From an uncultured Clostridia bacterium (GTDB taxonomy: Bacteria; Bacillota; Clostridia; Oscillospirales; Butyricicoccaceae), in NCBI GenBank assembly GCA_910586575.1, contig CAJUJQ010000024.1, forward strand, positions 1 to 31,186: 31,186 nucleotides of DNA. Reading direction: 5' to 3'. This document shows positions 13,809 through 23,039 of this stretch, one piece after another. The notes under the pieces are model-generated. The model searched no databases, was not told the DNA's origin, and worked only from the letters and a program-made list of their open reading frames with translations. Each line of letters opens with the position of its first letter. Position 1 is the first letter of the stretch. A program made the translations under genes and the position numbers.

Positions 13809-15170
13809 TTGGAATTGACGACCCTTCAGCAAATCGCGGAATGGACACAGGGCAGCTGTGCCGGTTCCGCCGGGATTACTTCATTTTCGACCGATTCCCG
13901 CCGGATGGGGGAAAACTGCCTGTTCATCCCGCTGGTCGGGGAACGCTTCGACGCGCACGACTTTATCGGGCAGGCCATCGAAAACGGCGCGGCGGCGGTG
14001 CTCAGCCACCGGCGTGGGGAAAGGTATCCCGTCCCGGCGGTCTATGTGGAGGACACCGCGCAGGCGCTGCTCGACCTGGCGGGCGGCTACCGGGCGCGGT
14101 TCCCCTGCCCGGTGGTGGCCGTGACCGGCTCGGTCGGCAAGACGACGACCAAGGAGATGCTTGCGGCGGTACTGTCCGAGGGCTTCCGCACGCTGAAAAC
14201 GCCGGAAAATAAAAACAACACCATCGGGATGCCGCAGACGGCGCTGCAAATGGATTCCGATACCGAAGCCGCTGTTTTTGAAATGGGGATGAACCATTTC
14301 GGCGAGATTTCCAAAATGGCGGCTTGCGGGCAGCCCGATATTGCGGTGATTACCAACATCGGCACCAGCCACATTGGCAATCTGGGTTCGCGGGAAGGCA
14401 TTTGCCGCGCGAAGCTCGAAATCACCGAGGGGCTTGCCGAACGAGGCGGCTGCGCGGTGTTCAGCGCCGATGAGCCGCTGCTCTGGGACAAACGGGCGGA
14501 TTTCCCGTTCCGGGTGTTTTGGTTCGGGCTGGAAAACGAACAGGCGGACATCCGCGCCGAGCATATCCGCGAAAGCGCGGCGGGAATTGATTTTGACCTC
14601 TGCCAAAAGCTGGCGCGTTACCCGATGCATCTCAACCTGCCGGGGCGGCACAATGTGCGGAACGCCCTTGCGGCGGCAGCGGCGGGTTTCGTTGTGGGGC
14701 TGGACGCCGACCAAATCGCGGCGGGGCTTGCGGGGCTTGGCAGCGACGACACCCACGCGCGGGTTTATGAGCGCGGCGGCTATCAGATTTACGAGGATGT
14801 GTACAACGCCAGCCCGGACGCGATGCTCGCGGTGCTGGGCGCGTTCGGCAGGCTTCCGGCGGCGCGGCGGTTCGCGGTGCTGGGCGGCATGCTCGAGCTG
14901 GGGGATTACGCCCGGGAAGGGCACTTCCAGGCAGGGCTTGCCGCGGCAAAGGCTGCCGACCGGCTGTATCTGTACGGCACAAACGCGGAGGATACCCGCG
15001 ACGGCGCCCGCGAAGGTGGGATGCCGGATGAAGCAATCCATATTTTTGAGACGCATGAACAGCTGGCAGAAGCGCTCCGCACGGAAGCCCGGCCGGGAGA
15101 CGCGCTGCTGTTCAAGGGAAGCCACGCCATGAACATGGGGCGGGCGATCGAGCTGTTTTTTGCGGAATAA
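13809..15170 (+). CDS. murF: UDP-N-acetylmuramoyl-tripeptide--D-alanyl-D-alanine ligase MurF
   Basis: A 453-residue cytosolic Mur ligase that adds D-Ala-D-Ala to the UDP-MurNAc tripeptide, completing the soluble precursor. The ATP loop is AVTGSVGKTTTKEM (near residue 106). ENKNNTIGMP, EMGMNHFGEI, NIGTSHIGNLGSREGI and YNASPDAMLA are typical MurF motifs. TTG 13809 is chosen because AGGAAG (13795-13800) is well spaced for it; the alternative GTG 13800 overlaps that site and would add only three residues. It is separated from murE by 87 bp holding a promoter-like -10. After its stop there is a 294-bp gap with repeats before the next gene. Confidence 0.95.
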   Translation: MELTTLQQIAEWTQGSCAGSAGITSFSTDSRRMGENCLFIPLVGERFDAHDFIGQAIENGAAAVLSHRRGERYPVPAVYVEDTAQALLDLAGGYRARFPCPVVAVTGSVGKTTTKEMLAAVLSEGFRTLKTPENKNNTIGMPQTALQMDSDTEAAVFEMGMNHFGEISKMAACGQPDIAVITNIGTSHIGNLGSREGICRAKLEITEGLAERGGCAVFSADEPLLWDKRADFPFRVFWFGLENEQADIRAEHIRESAAGIDFDLCQKLARYPMHLNLPGRHNVRNALAAAAAGFVVGLDADQIAAGLAGLGSDDTHARVYERGGYQIYEDVYNASPDAMLAVLGAFGRLPAARRFAVLGGMLELGDYAREGHFQAGLAAAKAADRLYLYGTNAEDTRDGAREGGMPDEAIHIFETHEQLAEALRTEARPGDALLFKGSHAMNMGRAIELFFAE

Positions 15171-15250
15171 AATCAGGCGGGCAACCGCCGGAACTTTGAA
15201 AAAAAGACCCGGATGGGCAAATTCTATGCATGAAAGATGTCGCTTGTTAT

Positions 15251-15277
15251 GCCGGTGCAAATGGTATCATCACCGGC
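15251..15277 (+). other. Hairpin downstream of murF
   Basis: GCCGGTG (15251-15257) pairs perfectly with CACCGGC (15271-15277) around a 13-nt loop. It has no T-run. It may mark a 3' end or processing point between murF and the following small gene. Confidence 0.4.
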
Positions 15278-15295
15278 GCTCTATAACGGGATTGT

Positions 15296-15368
15296 TGTAG
15301 GGGAGGGGCTTGCCCTTCTCTCACGAAACGGCAATTTCCGCATAGCGCGGCAGGAGCAGGCCCCTACA
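15296..15368. repeat. Intergenic repeat with TGTAGGGG inverted ends
   Basis: TGTAGGGG (15296-15303) and CCCCTACA (15361-15368) are exact inverted ends of a 73-bp non-coding unit. Its 12-base start GTAGGGGAGGGG (15297-15308) is identical to one arm of the palindrome at 24020-24048. This suggests a small dispersed palindromic repeat family in this genome. Confidence 0.6.
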
Positions 15369-15464
15369 GACTGTAACCCTGCGTGCGAAAGCTGCCCCAT
15401 GGATATTACGGATCCGGATATTATCCTGACATTTTGTATGCCTGTCCGGAAAATAGGAGAAGTC

Positions 15465-15650
15465 ATGAAAACAATCATTGGTAAAGTAATGTTGACGCTG
15501 TCATTTTTGTTCCTAGCCGTTGTGCCCGCGCTGTTTGTCTGGTGGGGGCTGGAAGGGGAACTAAACCTGTTCTACCTTTTGGCGGCGGTCGCATCGTCCG
15601 GTCTCTTTTTGGCGTTATACCGGATTATTGATATCCTGGAGCAATGGTGA
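15465..15650 (+). CDS. Small two-helix membrane protein of unknown function
   Basis: A 61-residue hydrophobic protein starting MKTIIGKVMLTL, with two predicted transmembrane helices (about 6-27 and 33-54) joined by a short acidic turn (EGELN) and ending IIDILEQW. AGGAGA (about 15453-15458) is well placed for ATG 15465. The frame is open further upstream to 15237, but that extension runs through the repeat at 15296-15368 and looks non-coding. No family was recognised. It sits between murF and mraY, 46 bp before mraY, and is probably co-transcribed with it. A role linked to the wall or divisome is only suggested by location. Small membrane ORFs can be spurious, but the ribosome site and helix pattern favour a real gene. 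Confidence 0.6.
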   Translation: MKTIIGKVMLTLSFLFLAVVPALFVWWGLEGELNLFYLLAAVASSGLFLALYRIIDILEQW

Positions 15651-15696
15651 CGGCGCCTGGCCTTGGAACACTAAAATAAGGGAGACGTTAAAACAC

Positions 15697-16689
15697 ATGA
15701 GAACCATTCTACTTGCCTGCGCACTGAGTTTTGTCGTCACTGCGGCAATCGGCCCTTCCATCATCCACTGGCTGCGGAAAATGAAGTTCGGACAGAAGAT
15801 CCTGGAGGACGGCCCAACCTGGCACATGAAAAAGCAGAATATTCCCACGATGGGCGGCTTTATGTTCATGATTGGCATTGCGGTATCCATGCTGGTGATG
15901 GCGGTGCTGACCGGGGTTTTTCATGACGGCGCGGACTTCGGGAGCGTCGCCCATTATTTCGCGGTGTTTGGGCTGGCGCTGCTCTACGGCATGGTCGGCT
16001 TTGTGGACGACCACGCAAAAATCAAGCATAAAGCCAATGCCGGGCTGACGCCCCTGCAAAAGCTGGTGCTGCAAATCGTGGTGGCGGCGGTGTTTATTTC
16101 GCTGCTGCGGCTGTCGGGCAGCGCCCGCCCGGAGGTCTGGCTGCCGTTCGCCGATATCACCCTTACGCTGCCTTGGCCGGTGTTCGTGGTGTTTGCCTGC
16201 TTCGTGATTGTCGGGTGCGACAATGCGGTCAATCTCACCGACGGGCTGGACGGCCTCGCGGCGAGCGTGACACTGCCGGTCGCGGTCTTTTTCGCCTTGG
16301 CGGCGCTGCGGATGAACAACCTCGGCGCGACAGTGTTCGCGGGGGCGCTGGTGGGTGGCCTGCTCGGCTTCCTCATCTACAATTTCAACCCCGCAAAGGT
16401 GTTCATGGGGGATACCGGATCGCTGTTTCTGGGCGGCGCGGTGGCCGGGTTGGCGTTCGCCTGCAATATGCCGGTGATCCTGGTCCCGGTCGGGTTCGTT
16501 TATATTTTGGAGACCGTCTCGGTGATTTTGCAGGTCGGCTATTTCAAACTGACCCACGGCAAACGCCTGTTTAAGATGGCGCCCATCCACCACCATTTTG
16601 AAATGTGCGGATGGAACGAAAAGCAGATTGTTTTGACAGCGGCGGCGCTGACGGCGGCGCTCTGCGTCCTCGCGTGGCAGGGGGGTTAA
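15697..16689 (+). CDS. mraY: Phospho-N-acetylmuramoyl-pentapeptide-transferase MraY
   Basis: A 330-residue polytopic membrane enzyme that transfers phospho-MurNAc-pentapeptide to undecaprenyl phosphate, making lipid I. Diagnostic motifs are PTMGGFMFM, VGFVDDHAKIKHKANAGLTP (catalytic Asp pair), NAVNLTDGLDGLA, FMGDTGSLFLGG and the His cluster APIHHHFEMCGW near the C-terminus. About ten membrane helices are expected. ATG 15697 is chosen because the protein then starts with its first helix; the ribosome site AGGGAG is 12 bases away, slightly far. An in-frame upstream extension overlaps the small membrane ORF. The stop codon directly abuts a fold-back repeat where murD is usually found. Confidence 0.96.
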   Translation: MRTILLACALSFVVTAAIGPSIIHWLRKMKFGQKILEDGPTWHMKKQNIPTMGGFMFMIGIAVSMLVMAVLTGVFHDGADFGSVAHYFAVFGLALLYGMVGFVDDHAKIKHKANAGLTPLQKLVLQIVVAAVFISLLRLSGSARPEVWLPFADITLTLPWPVFVVFACFVIVGCDNAVNLTDGLDGLAASVTLPVAVFFALAALRMNNLGATVFAGALVGGLLGFLIYNFNPAKVFMGDTGSLFLGGAVAGLAFACNMPVILVPVGFVYILETVSVILQVGYFKLTHGKRLFKMAPIHHHFEMCGWNEKQIVLTAAALTAALCVLAWQGG

Positions 16690-16842
16690 GGAACTGTTCA
16701 AAAATAACTTGCGGCAATCGCCTGCATCTTCTTCCGCCATACGGCGTTGCTTTTCCTTGACAGGCGGCAGCCTGCGGAAAAGCGCCTTGTCCGGCAAAAG
16801 AATCTGCGGCGCGTTTGTCACAATTTATTGATTCACAGTTCC
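16690..16842. repeat. Fold-back (MITE-like) repeat, copy A
   Basis: A 153-bp non-coding unit. Its ends GGAACTGT (16690-16697) and ACAGTTCC (16835-16842) are exact inverted repeats and continue imperfectly inward (AATAA/TTATT). The two halves are largely complementary, so the RNA would fold back. The core CCGCCATACGGCGTT...CCTTG...CAG...CTGCG...GCCTTG is shared in order with repeat copies downstream of ftsZ. It starts at the base after the mraY stop. It carries no transposase. Confidence 0.75.
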
Positions 16843-16910
16843 TAACTTCCCCTGCCGCTGCGGTTTTCCGCCGGGATTCCCGGCAACGCACCCCGAAGGA
16901 GGGATTCTCT

Positions 16911-18071
16911 GTGGCAGTCGGTACACATGAAAGGCACTACCAGCAGCAGGCGGCTGCGAATGTGCCGCGCGTCAAAAAGGGCATGGACGGCCCGCTGCTG
17001 TTCATGGTGCTCCTGCTGATGGCAACGGGGCTGCTCGCGCTGTATACGGCGAGCTATGTCTATTCTTACTACAATAACGGCGGCCGGAGTATGTTTTACC
17101 TGAACCGGCAGGCCATTTTTGCGGGCGTCGGGATTTTCGCGATGCTGGTCATCTCCCGCATCAATTATCATATTTACGGTTTTTTTCACAAGTATTTTTT
17201 TATTGGCGTGCTGATTTTGATGTATCTGACCCCGTTTATCGGGCAGGTGCGCAAGGGCGCGCGCCGGTGGATTGGCGTGGGCGACCTGCTGACCTTCCAG
17301 CCGTCTGAGCTGATGAAGGTCGCGGTGATTATTTCGTTTGCGTATGTTGCCGCGCACATGCCGATTGAGGAGCTGCGGACATTCCGGCGGGGCGTTATGC
17401 CGTTCCTGGAGGTGCTGGCGGTGATCGCGGGAGCGATGGTGCTGCAAAAGCACCTTTCCGGCATGGTGATTATCTTTGCAATCGGGCTGATTGTGCTGTT
17501 TGTGGCGGGTATTAAAGTGTGGTACTTTGTGCCGGTCGGCGTGGGCGGCTTTGTGGCGGCGGTTGTCTATATCCTGATGAATTCCTATGCGCAGCAGCGC
17601 GTGGCGTCCTGGCTCGACCCGTTCCTCGATTTGCGGGATACTGGCTGGCAGGCGGCGATGAGCCATATTGCCATTGGCTCGGGCGGCGTCTGGGGGCTGG
17701 GGCTTGGGCAGGGGCGGCAGAAGCACCTGTACATCCCCGAGCCTGCGAACGATTTTGTTTTCTCGGCGTGGTGCGAGGAAATGGGGCTGATTGGCGCGGT
17801 GCTGGTGCTGGTTATGTTCGCTTACCTGATTTACCGGGGGTTCTATATCGCGCGCTGCTCGCGGGATAAATTCGGCTGCCTGCTGGCAACCGGGCTTTCG
17901 GCGAAGCTGGCGATTCAGGCGCTGCTGAACCTGTTTGTGGTCACGGGGATTTTCCCGGTGACGGGCGCGGCGCTGCCGTTTTTTTCCTACGGGGGCACGG
18001 CGCTGCTGATCCAGCTTGCCGAAATGGGGATATTACTCAACATATCACGATTCACGGTTGATACGGAATAG
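16911..18071 (+). CDS. ftsW: Septal peptidoglycan polymerase FtsW (SEDS family)
   Basis: A 386-residue SEDS protein with about ten membrane helices that polymerises lipid II together with the cognate class B PBP. Visible motifs include GARRWIGVG, FQPSELMK, HLSGMVII, GLGLGQGRQK with the following EPANDFVFSAWCEEMG, and FFSYGGTALL near the end. Start GTG 16911 is supported by AAGGAGG (16896-16902) seven bases upstream. The open frame extending back to 16815 runs through repeat DNA and is not coding. A short hydrophilic N-terminus (HERHYQQQAAANVPRVKKG) precedes the first helix. The cluster context favours FtsW over RodA or SpoVE, although the sequence alone does not exclude SpoVE. Confidence 0.92.
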   Translation: MAVGTHERHYQQQAAANVPRVKKGMDGPLLFMVLLLMATGLLALYTASYVYSYYNNGGRSMFYLNRQAIFAGVGIFAMLVISRINYHIYGFFHKYFFIGVLILMYLTPFIGQVRKGARRWIGVGDLLTFQPSELMKVAVIISFAYVAAHMPIEELRTFRRGVMPFLEVLAVIAGAMVLQKHLSGMVIIFAIGLIVLFVAGIKVWYFVPVGVGGFVAAVVYILMNSYAQQRVASWLDPFLDLRDTGWQAAMSHIAIGSGGVWGLGLGQGRQKHLYIPEPANDFVFSAWCEEMGLIGAVLVLVMFAYLIYRGFYIARCSRDKFGCLLATGLSAKLAIQALLNLFVVTGIFPVTGAALPFFSYGGTALLIQLAEMGILLNISRFTVDTE

Positions 18072-18094
18072 CGTAAACAGAGAGGGGTAATCAT

Positions 18095-19231
18095 TTGAAT
18101 TTATATATCACCGGCGGCGGAACGGGCGGGCATGTCACGCCAGGGCTTGCGATTGCGCGTTATGTCAAGGAGCACGAACCAAACTCGTCCATCCGGTTCG
18201 CGGGGACGAAGAAGGGCATTGAAAGCCGCCTTGTCCCGCGCGAGGGCTATCCGCTGGATGAAATCGAGATTATCGGGCTTTCGCGCAAGGTCAGCCCACA
18301 GGGGCTGGCGCACAACGCAAAGGCGGCATACCTGACGGTCACGGCGGTACACCGCGCAAAGAAGCTGCTGCGCGCGGCAAAACCGGACTGCGTGCTGGGC
18401 TGCGGCGGTTACGTATCCTTCCCGATTGTGAAGGCGGCGCAGCAGCTCGGCGTCCCGACGGTGCTGCTCGAGGTGAACGCGCTGCCGGGCAAGGTGACGC
18501 AGCAGCTGGCGGCAAAGGCCGACCGGGTGCTCATCTGCTTCGAGCAGACGCGGGCGCTGCTGGGGAACCGGGAAAATATCCGGCTGACGGGCGCGCCGGT
18601 GCGCCCGGAAATTTTGGAAGCGGATCGGAAAAAGGCCCGTGCGCGTTACGGGCTGGCAGAGAGCGACAAGCTGGTCGTCTCCTTCTGGGGTTCGATGGGC
18701 GCACTGTATATGAACCGCCATATGGCGGGGATGCTGGCGCTGGAGGCACGGGAGGGCACGGCCTTCCGGCATATCCACGCGACCGGCGCGGCGGCGGCAA
18801 AATGGATGCCGGACGAGGTCAAAAAGCGCGGCGCGGACCTCAAGGACTTCCCGAGGATTGAACTGACCGAATATATTTACGACATGGCGGACCGGATGGC
18901 TGCGGCGGATTTAATCATCTGCCGTGCGGGCGCGGCGACGATTGGGGAGCTGTGCGCGCTTGGACGTCCATCCATCATGGTACCGTCCCCCTATGTTGCG
19001 GAGAACCACCAGGAAAAGAACGCGCGGGCGCTCGAAGAAGCGGGGGCGTGCAGGGTCGTTTTAGAACCGGGCTGCACACCGGAGCAGCTTTTAGCTGCGG
19101 CGAAGGAGCTTATCAACGATGACGCCCGTCTTGCTTCGATGCGTCGGGCGGCGGCATCGCTTTCGGCGAAGGACGCGGACGGCGAAATTTACGCCCAGCT
19201 TAAAGAGGTTGTGGCTGCTCACCGGACATAA
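18095..19231 (+). CDS. murG: UDP-GlcNAc--lipid I GlcNAc transferase MurG
   Basis: A 378-residue peripheral membrane GT-B glycosyltransferase that converts lipid I to lipid II. It has the N-terminal glycine loop TGGGTGGHVTPG, the LGCGGYVSFP loop, LEVNALPGKVTQQLAAKADRV, and the C-terminal donor-binding segment CRAGAATIGELCALGRPSI followed by PYVAENHQEKNAR. In most MurG proteins the position of LEVN reads HEQN, so the His and Gln there are replaced by Leu and Val; this may be a lineage variant. Start is TTG 18095, because AGAGGGG precedes it and the glycine loop follows at once. It lies 23 bp after ftsW. Confidence 0.95.
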   Translation: MNLYITGGGTGGHVTPGLAIARYVKEHEPNSSIRFAGTKKGIESRLVPREGYPLDEIEIIGLSRKVSPQGLAHNAKAAYLTVTAVHRAKKLLRAAKPDCVLGCGGYVSFPIVKAAQQLGVPTVLLEVNALPGKVTQQLAAKADRVLICFEQTRALLGNRENIRLTGAPVRPEILEADRKKARARYGLAESDKLVVSFWGSMGALYMNRHMAGMLALEAREGTAFRHIHATGAAAAKWMPDEVKKRGADLKDFPRIELTEYIYDMADRMAAADLIICRAGAATIGELCALGRPSIMVPSPYVAENHQEKNARALEEAGACRVVLEPGCTPEQLLAAAKELINDDARLASMRRAAASLSAKDADGEIYAQLKEVVAAHRT

Positions 19232-19309
19232 CGCCAAAGGGCGCTGCCCGGAAAATCCCGGCACACTGGAAGAAATTGCCCGTTTTGAAGTTCCCGGAAA
19301 ATTTGACCA

Positions 19310-19339
19310 TTGACAACCCCTATGTTGACATATTAAGAT
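19310..19339 (+). promoter_or_regulatory. Possible promoter for ftsQ
   Basis: TTGACA (19310-19315) is followed after 18 bp by TAAGAT (19334-19339). A second TTGACA lies at 19325-19330 without a good -10. The 304-bp gap between murG and ftsQ (19232-19535) otherwise shows no gene or clear terminator. Confidence 0.4.
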
Positions 19340-19535
19340 GATAAAGGATTGAGAGCAAAGCACTACAAGCAGCCATTTTTTACAGACCCTTTTCCCGTCC
19401 TGATTCCCGCGGCGCAGATGACATGATTCGGCCTGACGCCCGGAGGCAAATCGAGCATCGCTCTCAAATCAGCTCCTGTTTTGAACGGAAGTTCCGTATT
19501 CCCAAACAGGTCTAAAGATTGAGGTGACCCCATTC

Positions 19536-21029
19536 ATGCCGAGCCGGACGAGACAATCGAATAAGCGCCGTCCCGTCAGGCCGGAGGTCAAAATTACCCC
19601 GACAGCTTCCGGGATACCGGCGGAATGGCAGCAGCCGTCCGCGCCGCGCCAGCCGACAGACCGGCACACACGGGGCAGCCCCCCGGAGCGCCGTCCCGCA
19701 GAACCCAGCGGCTGGCATCAGTCACCCGGCGCCGGGAAGCCGCGCGGCAGCCAGGGCCGCTCCGCGCAGGCTGAGGTTCAGCCATCGCAGGGTGCCGCAC
19801 CGGATACGCAGCCCCGGCGGCGAAAACGGAAGCGGCGCCCGCCGCTCTCCACCGTGCTGTTCCCCAAGCGTGCGCGCAGGCACTCCGCGCCGGACAACCG
19901 CGCCGAACGGCAAAAACAACGGCTGAAACGGCAGCGCCGTTATCTGGTGCTCAGCAAGCTGTTCACCACGCTGCTGATTCTTGGCACGGGCATTTTTGCG
20001 CTGACACTATTTTTTAAGGTAGACACGGTTACCATTGAAGGGCGTTCGCGCTACACCCGTTCGCAGCTGCTGGAAACAGCGGCCATTGAAAAGGGGGACA
20101 ACCTGTTTTTGCTGCCCAAGCGTTCCATCCGGAACCGGCTCTATGACGAATATCCTTATTTGGACAGCGTCCAGGTGGAGCAGAAACCGCCGAACAAAGT
20201 GATTCTCCATGTCGAGGACGCCATACCGGCGGCGGCTGTGGGCAGCGGCGCGACGTACTATTATATGGATGCCAGCGGCAAGCTGCTTGAACAGGTGAGC
20301 CTTGACCAGCTGGGCGGGATACCGGTCGTTACCGGCGTCACGGTTGACAATGTCGAGGTCGGCAAACGGCTGAACATGCGCCGTGATGAACGCCTGAGAC
20401 AGCTGACGGTGCTGCTCACCGCGCTTGAGGAACAGGATCTGATGCGCCGGGTTGATTTTATCAACCTGTCCGATATGGCAAATGTGCGTATTGGCTGCGA
20501 TGGGCATATGTATATCCGGTTCGGCACCATGGAGCAGCTGGAGCATAAAATGCTCTTCGCGAAAAAATTCGTCGAGGAGACATCCCCTTCCCTTTTCTGT
20601 GAAATTGAGGTTTCCGGAGAAATTCTCTGGGAAGGCCACGCGAGCTACCGGGTAATCCCGGTCAGCGAGGAGGAAGTTGCGGCCCAGTCGAGAGACCTGG
20701 ATGCCGCGGTCACGGACGGCGAAACGCCGGACGGCACGGGCGACGGTACAGAAGGCGGGGACGCTCCCGCAGCGCCGGTGCTCGGCGGTACACCGCAGGG
20801 GGCGGACGGTGACGGCGAAAGCGGCTCGGGCCAGACCGACAGCACAGACGGCAAACAAGATCAGGATCACGACGAAACGGACGCATCCGGACAAAAGAAA
20901 AACGAGAATGCCGATACGGACGGCAGAGATGACGATGACGGCGACGATGCGGACAAGCCCGCCTCCAACGCCCCGGCGCTGTCCTTCCCCCCGGCGGGCA
21001 GTACCGGCAATTGGAGGAACAGCCAATAA
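19536..21029 (+). CDS. ftsQ: FtsQ/DivIB-type division protein with long charged ends
   Basis: A 497-residue bitopic protein. About 140 cytoplasmic residues are basic and rich in Arg, Pro and Gln (RRRKRKRRPP). A membrane helix follows at about 143-163 (LFTTLLILGTGIFALTLFF), then a POTRA domain (VDTVTIEGRSRYTRSQLLE, about 164-235) and the FtsQ/DivIB beta domain up to about 385. The last 110 residues or so are an acidic, low-complexity Asp/Glu/Gly/Ser tail outside the membrane. DivIB proteins are usually 260-290 residues, so both extensions are unusual. It should bind FtsL/DivIC and the PBP at the septum. ATG 19536 is chosen because GAGGTGA (19521-19527) is ideally spaced. A terminator follows, separating it from ftsZ. 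Confidence 0.88.
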   Translation: MPSRTRQSNKRRPVRPEVKITPTASGIPAEWQQPSAPRQPTDRHTRGSPPERRPAEPSGWHQSPGAGKPRGSQGRSAQAEVQPSQGAAPDTQPRRRKRKRRPPLSTVLFPKRARRHSAPDNRAERQKQRLKRQRRYLVLSKLFTTLLILGTGIFALTLFFKVDTVTIEGRSRYTRSQLLETAAIEKGDNLFLLPKRSIRNRLYDEYPYLDSVQVEQKPPNKVILHVEDAIPAAAVGSGATYYYMDASGKLLEQVSLDQLGGIPVVTGVTVDNVEVGKRLNMRRDERLRQLTVLLTALEEQDLMRRVDFINLSDMANVRIGCDGHMYIRFGTMEQLEHKMLFAKKFVEETSPSLFCEIEVSGEILWEGHASYRVIPVSEEEVAAQSRDLDAAVTDGETPDGTGDGTEGGDAPAAPVLGGTPQGADGDGESGSGQTDSTDGKQDQDHDETDASGQKKNENADTDGRDDDDGDDADKPASNAPALSFPPAGSTGNWRNSQ

Positions 21030-21041
21030 CGTCCCGGCGGG

Positions 21042-21069
21042 AAACCGCCCCTAATGTTTGGCGGTTTTT
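21042..21069 (+). terminator. Rho-independent terminator after ftsQ
   Basis: AAACCGCC (21042-21049) pairs with GGCGGTTT (21060-21067), and the T-run continues to 21069. It begins 13 bases after the ftsQ stop. Confidence 0.75.
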
Positions 21070-21095
21070 GGGAGGCGGTTTGGGCGGTTATCGTG

Positions 21096-21128
21096 CCGCG
21101 AAGGCCCCTTTTTCGGGGGCTTTCGCGG
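21096..21128 (+). other. Strong hairpin in the ftsQ-ftsZ gap
   Basis: CCGCGAAGGCCCC (21096-21108) pairs with GGGGCTTTCGCGG (21116-21128), with one G-T wobble and a 7-nt loop. No T-run follows. It may reinforce termination before the ftsZ promoter. Confidence 0.55.
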
Positions 21129-21187
21129 AAGCCTGGGTGCAGCCGCCGTTTTCTTCAATTTTTTTTCACAAAAAACGCATTCTTGTA

Positions 21188-21216
21188 TTGCAAAAGATGG
21201 GAAAAGGCGTTAAAAT
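21188..21216 (+). promoter_or_regulatory. Sigma-A-type promoter of ftsZ
   Basis: TTGCAA (21188-21193), 17-bp spacer, TAAAAT (21211-21216). It lies downstream of the ftsQ terminator and gives a leader of about 100 nt, so ftsZ is probably a separate transcription unit. Confidence 0.7.
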
Positions 21217-21324
21217 TATAAAGACAAGGTTTGCTCCTTCTGGGTGGCAGGGGCAGCATGAGCTGGAATTAACTTTTCTTCAAGGATTTTTTTGAAGCGA
21301 AAACATAAACGGAGGACGTCAAAT

Positions 21325-22470
<1,146 letters not shown>

Positions 22471-22496
22471 CCCTTATCCTTAATAACCAAGAACCA

Positions 22497-22533
22497 AACA
22501 GCTCCTTTATCCACTGTAAAGGGGCTGTTTTCA
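22497..22533 (+). terminator. Rho-independent terminator of ftsZ
   Basis: AACAGCTCCTTTA (22497-22509) pairs with TAAAGGGGCTGTT (22517-22529), with one T-G wobble and a 7-nt loop. The T-run is short (TTTTC). Confidence 0.8.
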
Positions 22534-22551
22534 GGGAATTCTATCTAGTGT

Positions 22552-22700
22552 TCCATCCGGACAGAAATCAAAGCCGTCTTCGGGCTGTATTTCCGCATGG
22601 CTGCGTTACCGTCCTTGGCGGGCGTCAGCCCGCCTGCGTCCTCTGCCTTGCCCTGCGAAAATCCCGCTCCAAGTCTCACTCCAATTTCTAACCGGATGGA
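22552..22700. repeat. Fold-back (MITE-like) repeat, copy B
   Basis: A 149-bp unit whose ends are inverted: TCCATCCGGACAGAAAT (22552-22568) against ATTTCTAACCGGATGGA (22684-22700), 15 of 17 positions pairing. Its core (TTCCGCATGGCTGCGTT, TCCTTGGCGGGCGTCAGC, CCTGCG, GCCTTG) follows the same order as copy A at 16690-16842. It is non-coding. Confidence 0.75.
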
Positions 22701-22710
22701 CCACCAGGCC

Positions 22711-22923
22711 TTGTTTGAAAATTGCCCGCACGCCCATTGATGGGTCTTTGCCCGCCATACTGCGTTAAAAGTTCCTGAAATCCACAAAGGATTCCTGCGA
22801 ATTTTTACCTTGTCTGGCGACTGTGCCCACAGGCGCGTCCAGCGAGCAGCCGCCGCAAAGCGGCGGCTCCTAACGAGTCGGAAAAAAACCTCGCCACTGG
22901 GCGCACTTCCAATTATCAAACAA
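22711..22923. repeat. Fold-back (MITE-like) repeat, copy C
   Basis: A 213-bp unit with inverted ends: TTGTTTGAAAATTG (22711-22724) against CAATTATCAAACAA (22910-22923), 13 of 14 positions pairing, with a further GCGCCCA-type match inward. It contains CCGCCATACTGCGTT and CCTTGTCTGGCG, matching blocks of copy A. A perfect 8-bp hairpin (GCCGCCGC at 22849-22856, GCGGCGGC at 22860-22867) may be extra material. Copies B and C fill most of the 569-bp gap between ftsZ and the CorA gene; no gene was seen there. Confidence 0.7.
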
Positions 22924-23039
22924 TGCCTAACGAAAGAGAGGTGGTAGCGTCGTGAGTCCCGAACCTGGACGAAAATCGGATAAAAAACACGCAAACGGCG
23001 GTATCATCCCTCGGTACCGCTGTGGAAAGGCGGTCAATA

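Noticed and set aside
13881..15260. 459-residue minus-strand open frame opposite murF
   Set aside because: Antisense to a convincing murF; no family resemblance.
15237..15464. In-frame upstream extension of the small membrane ORF
   Set aside because: It crosses the TGTAGGGG repeat and lacks a ribosome site; ATG 15465 has a good one.
16815..16910. Upstream extension of the ftsW frame
   Set aside because: It reads through the fold-back repeat; GTG 16911 has a near-perfect ribosome site and a sensible N-terminus.
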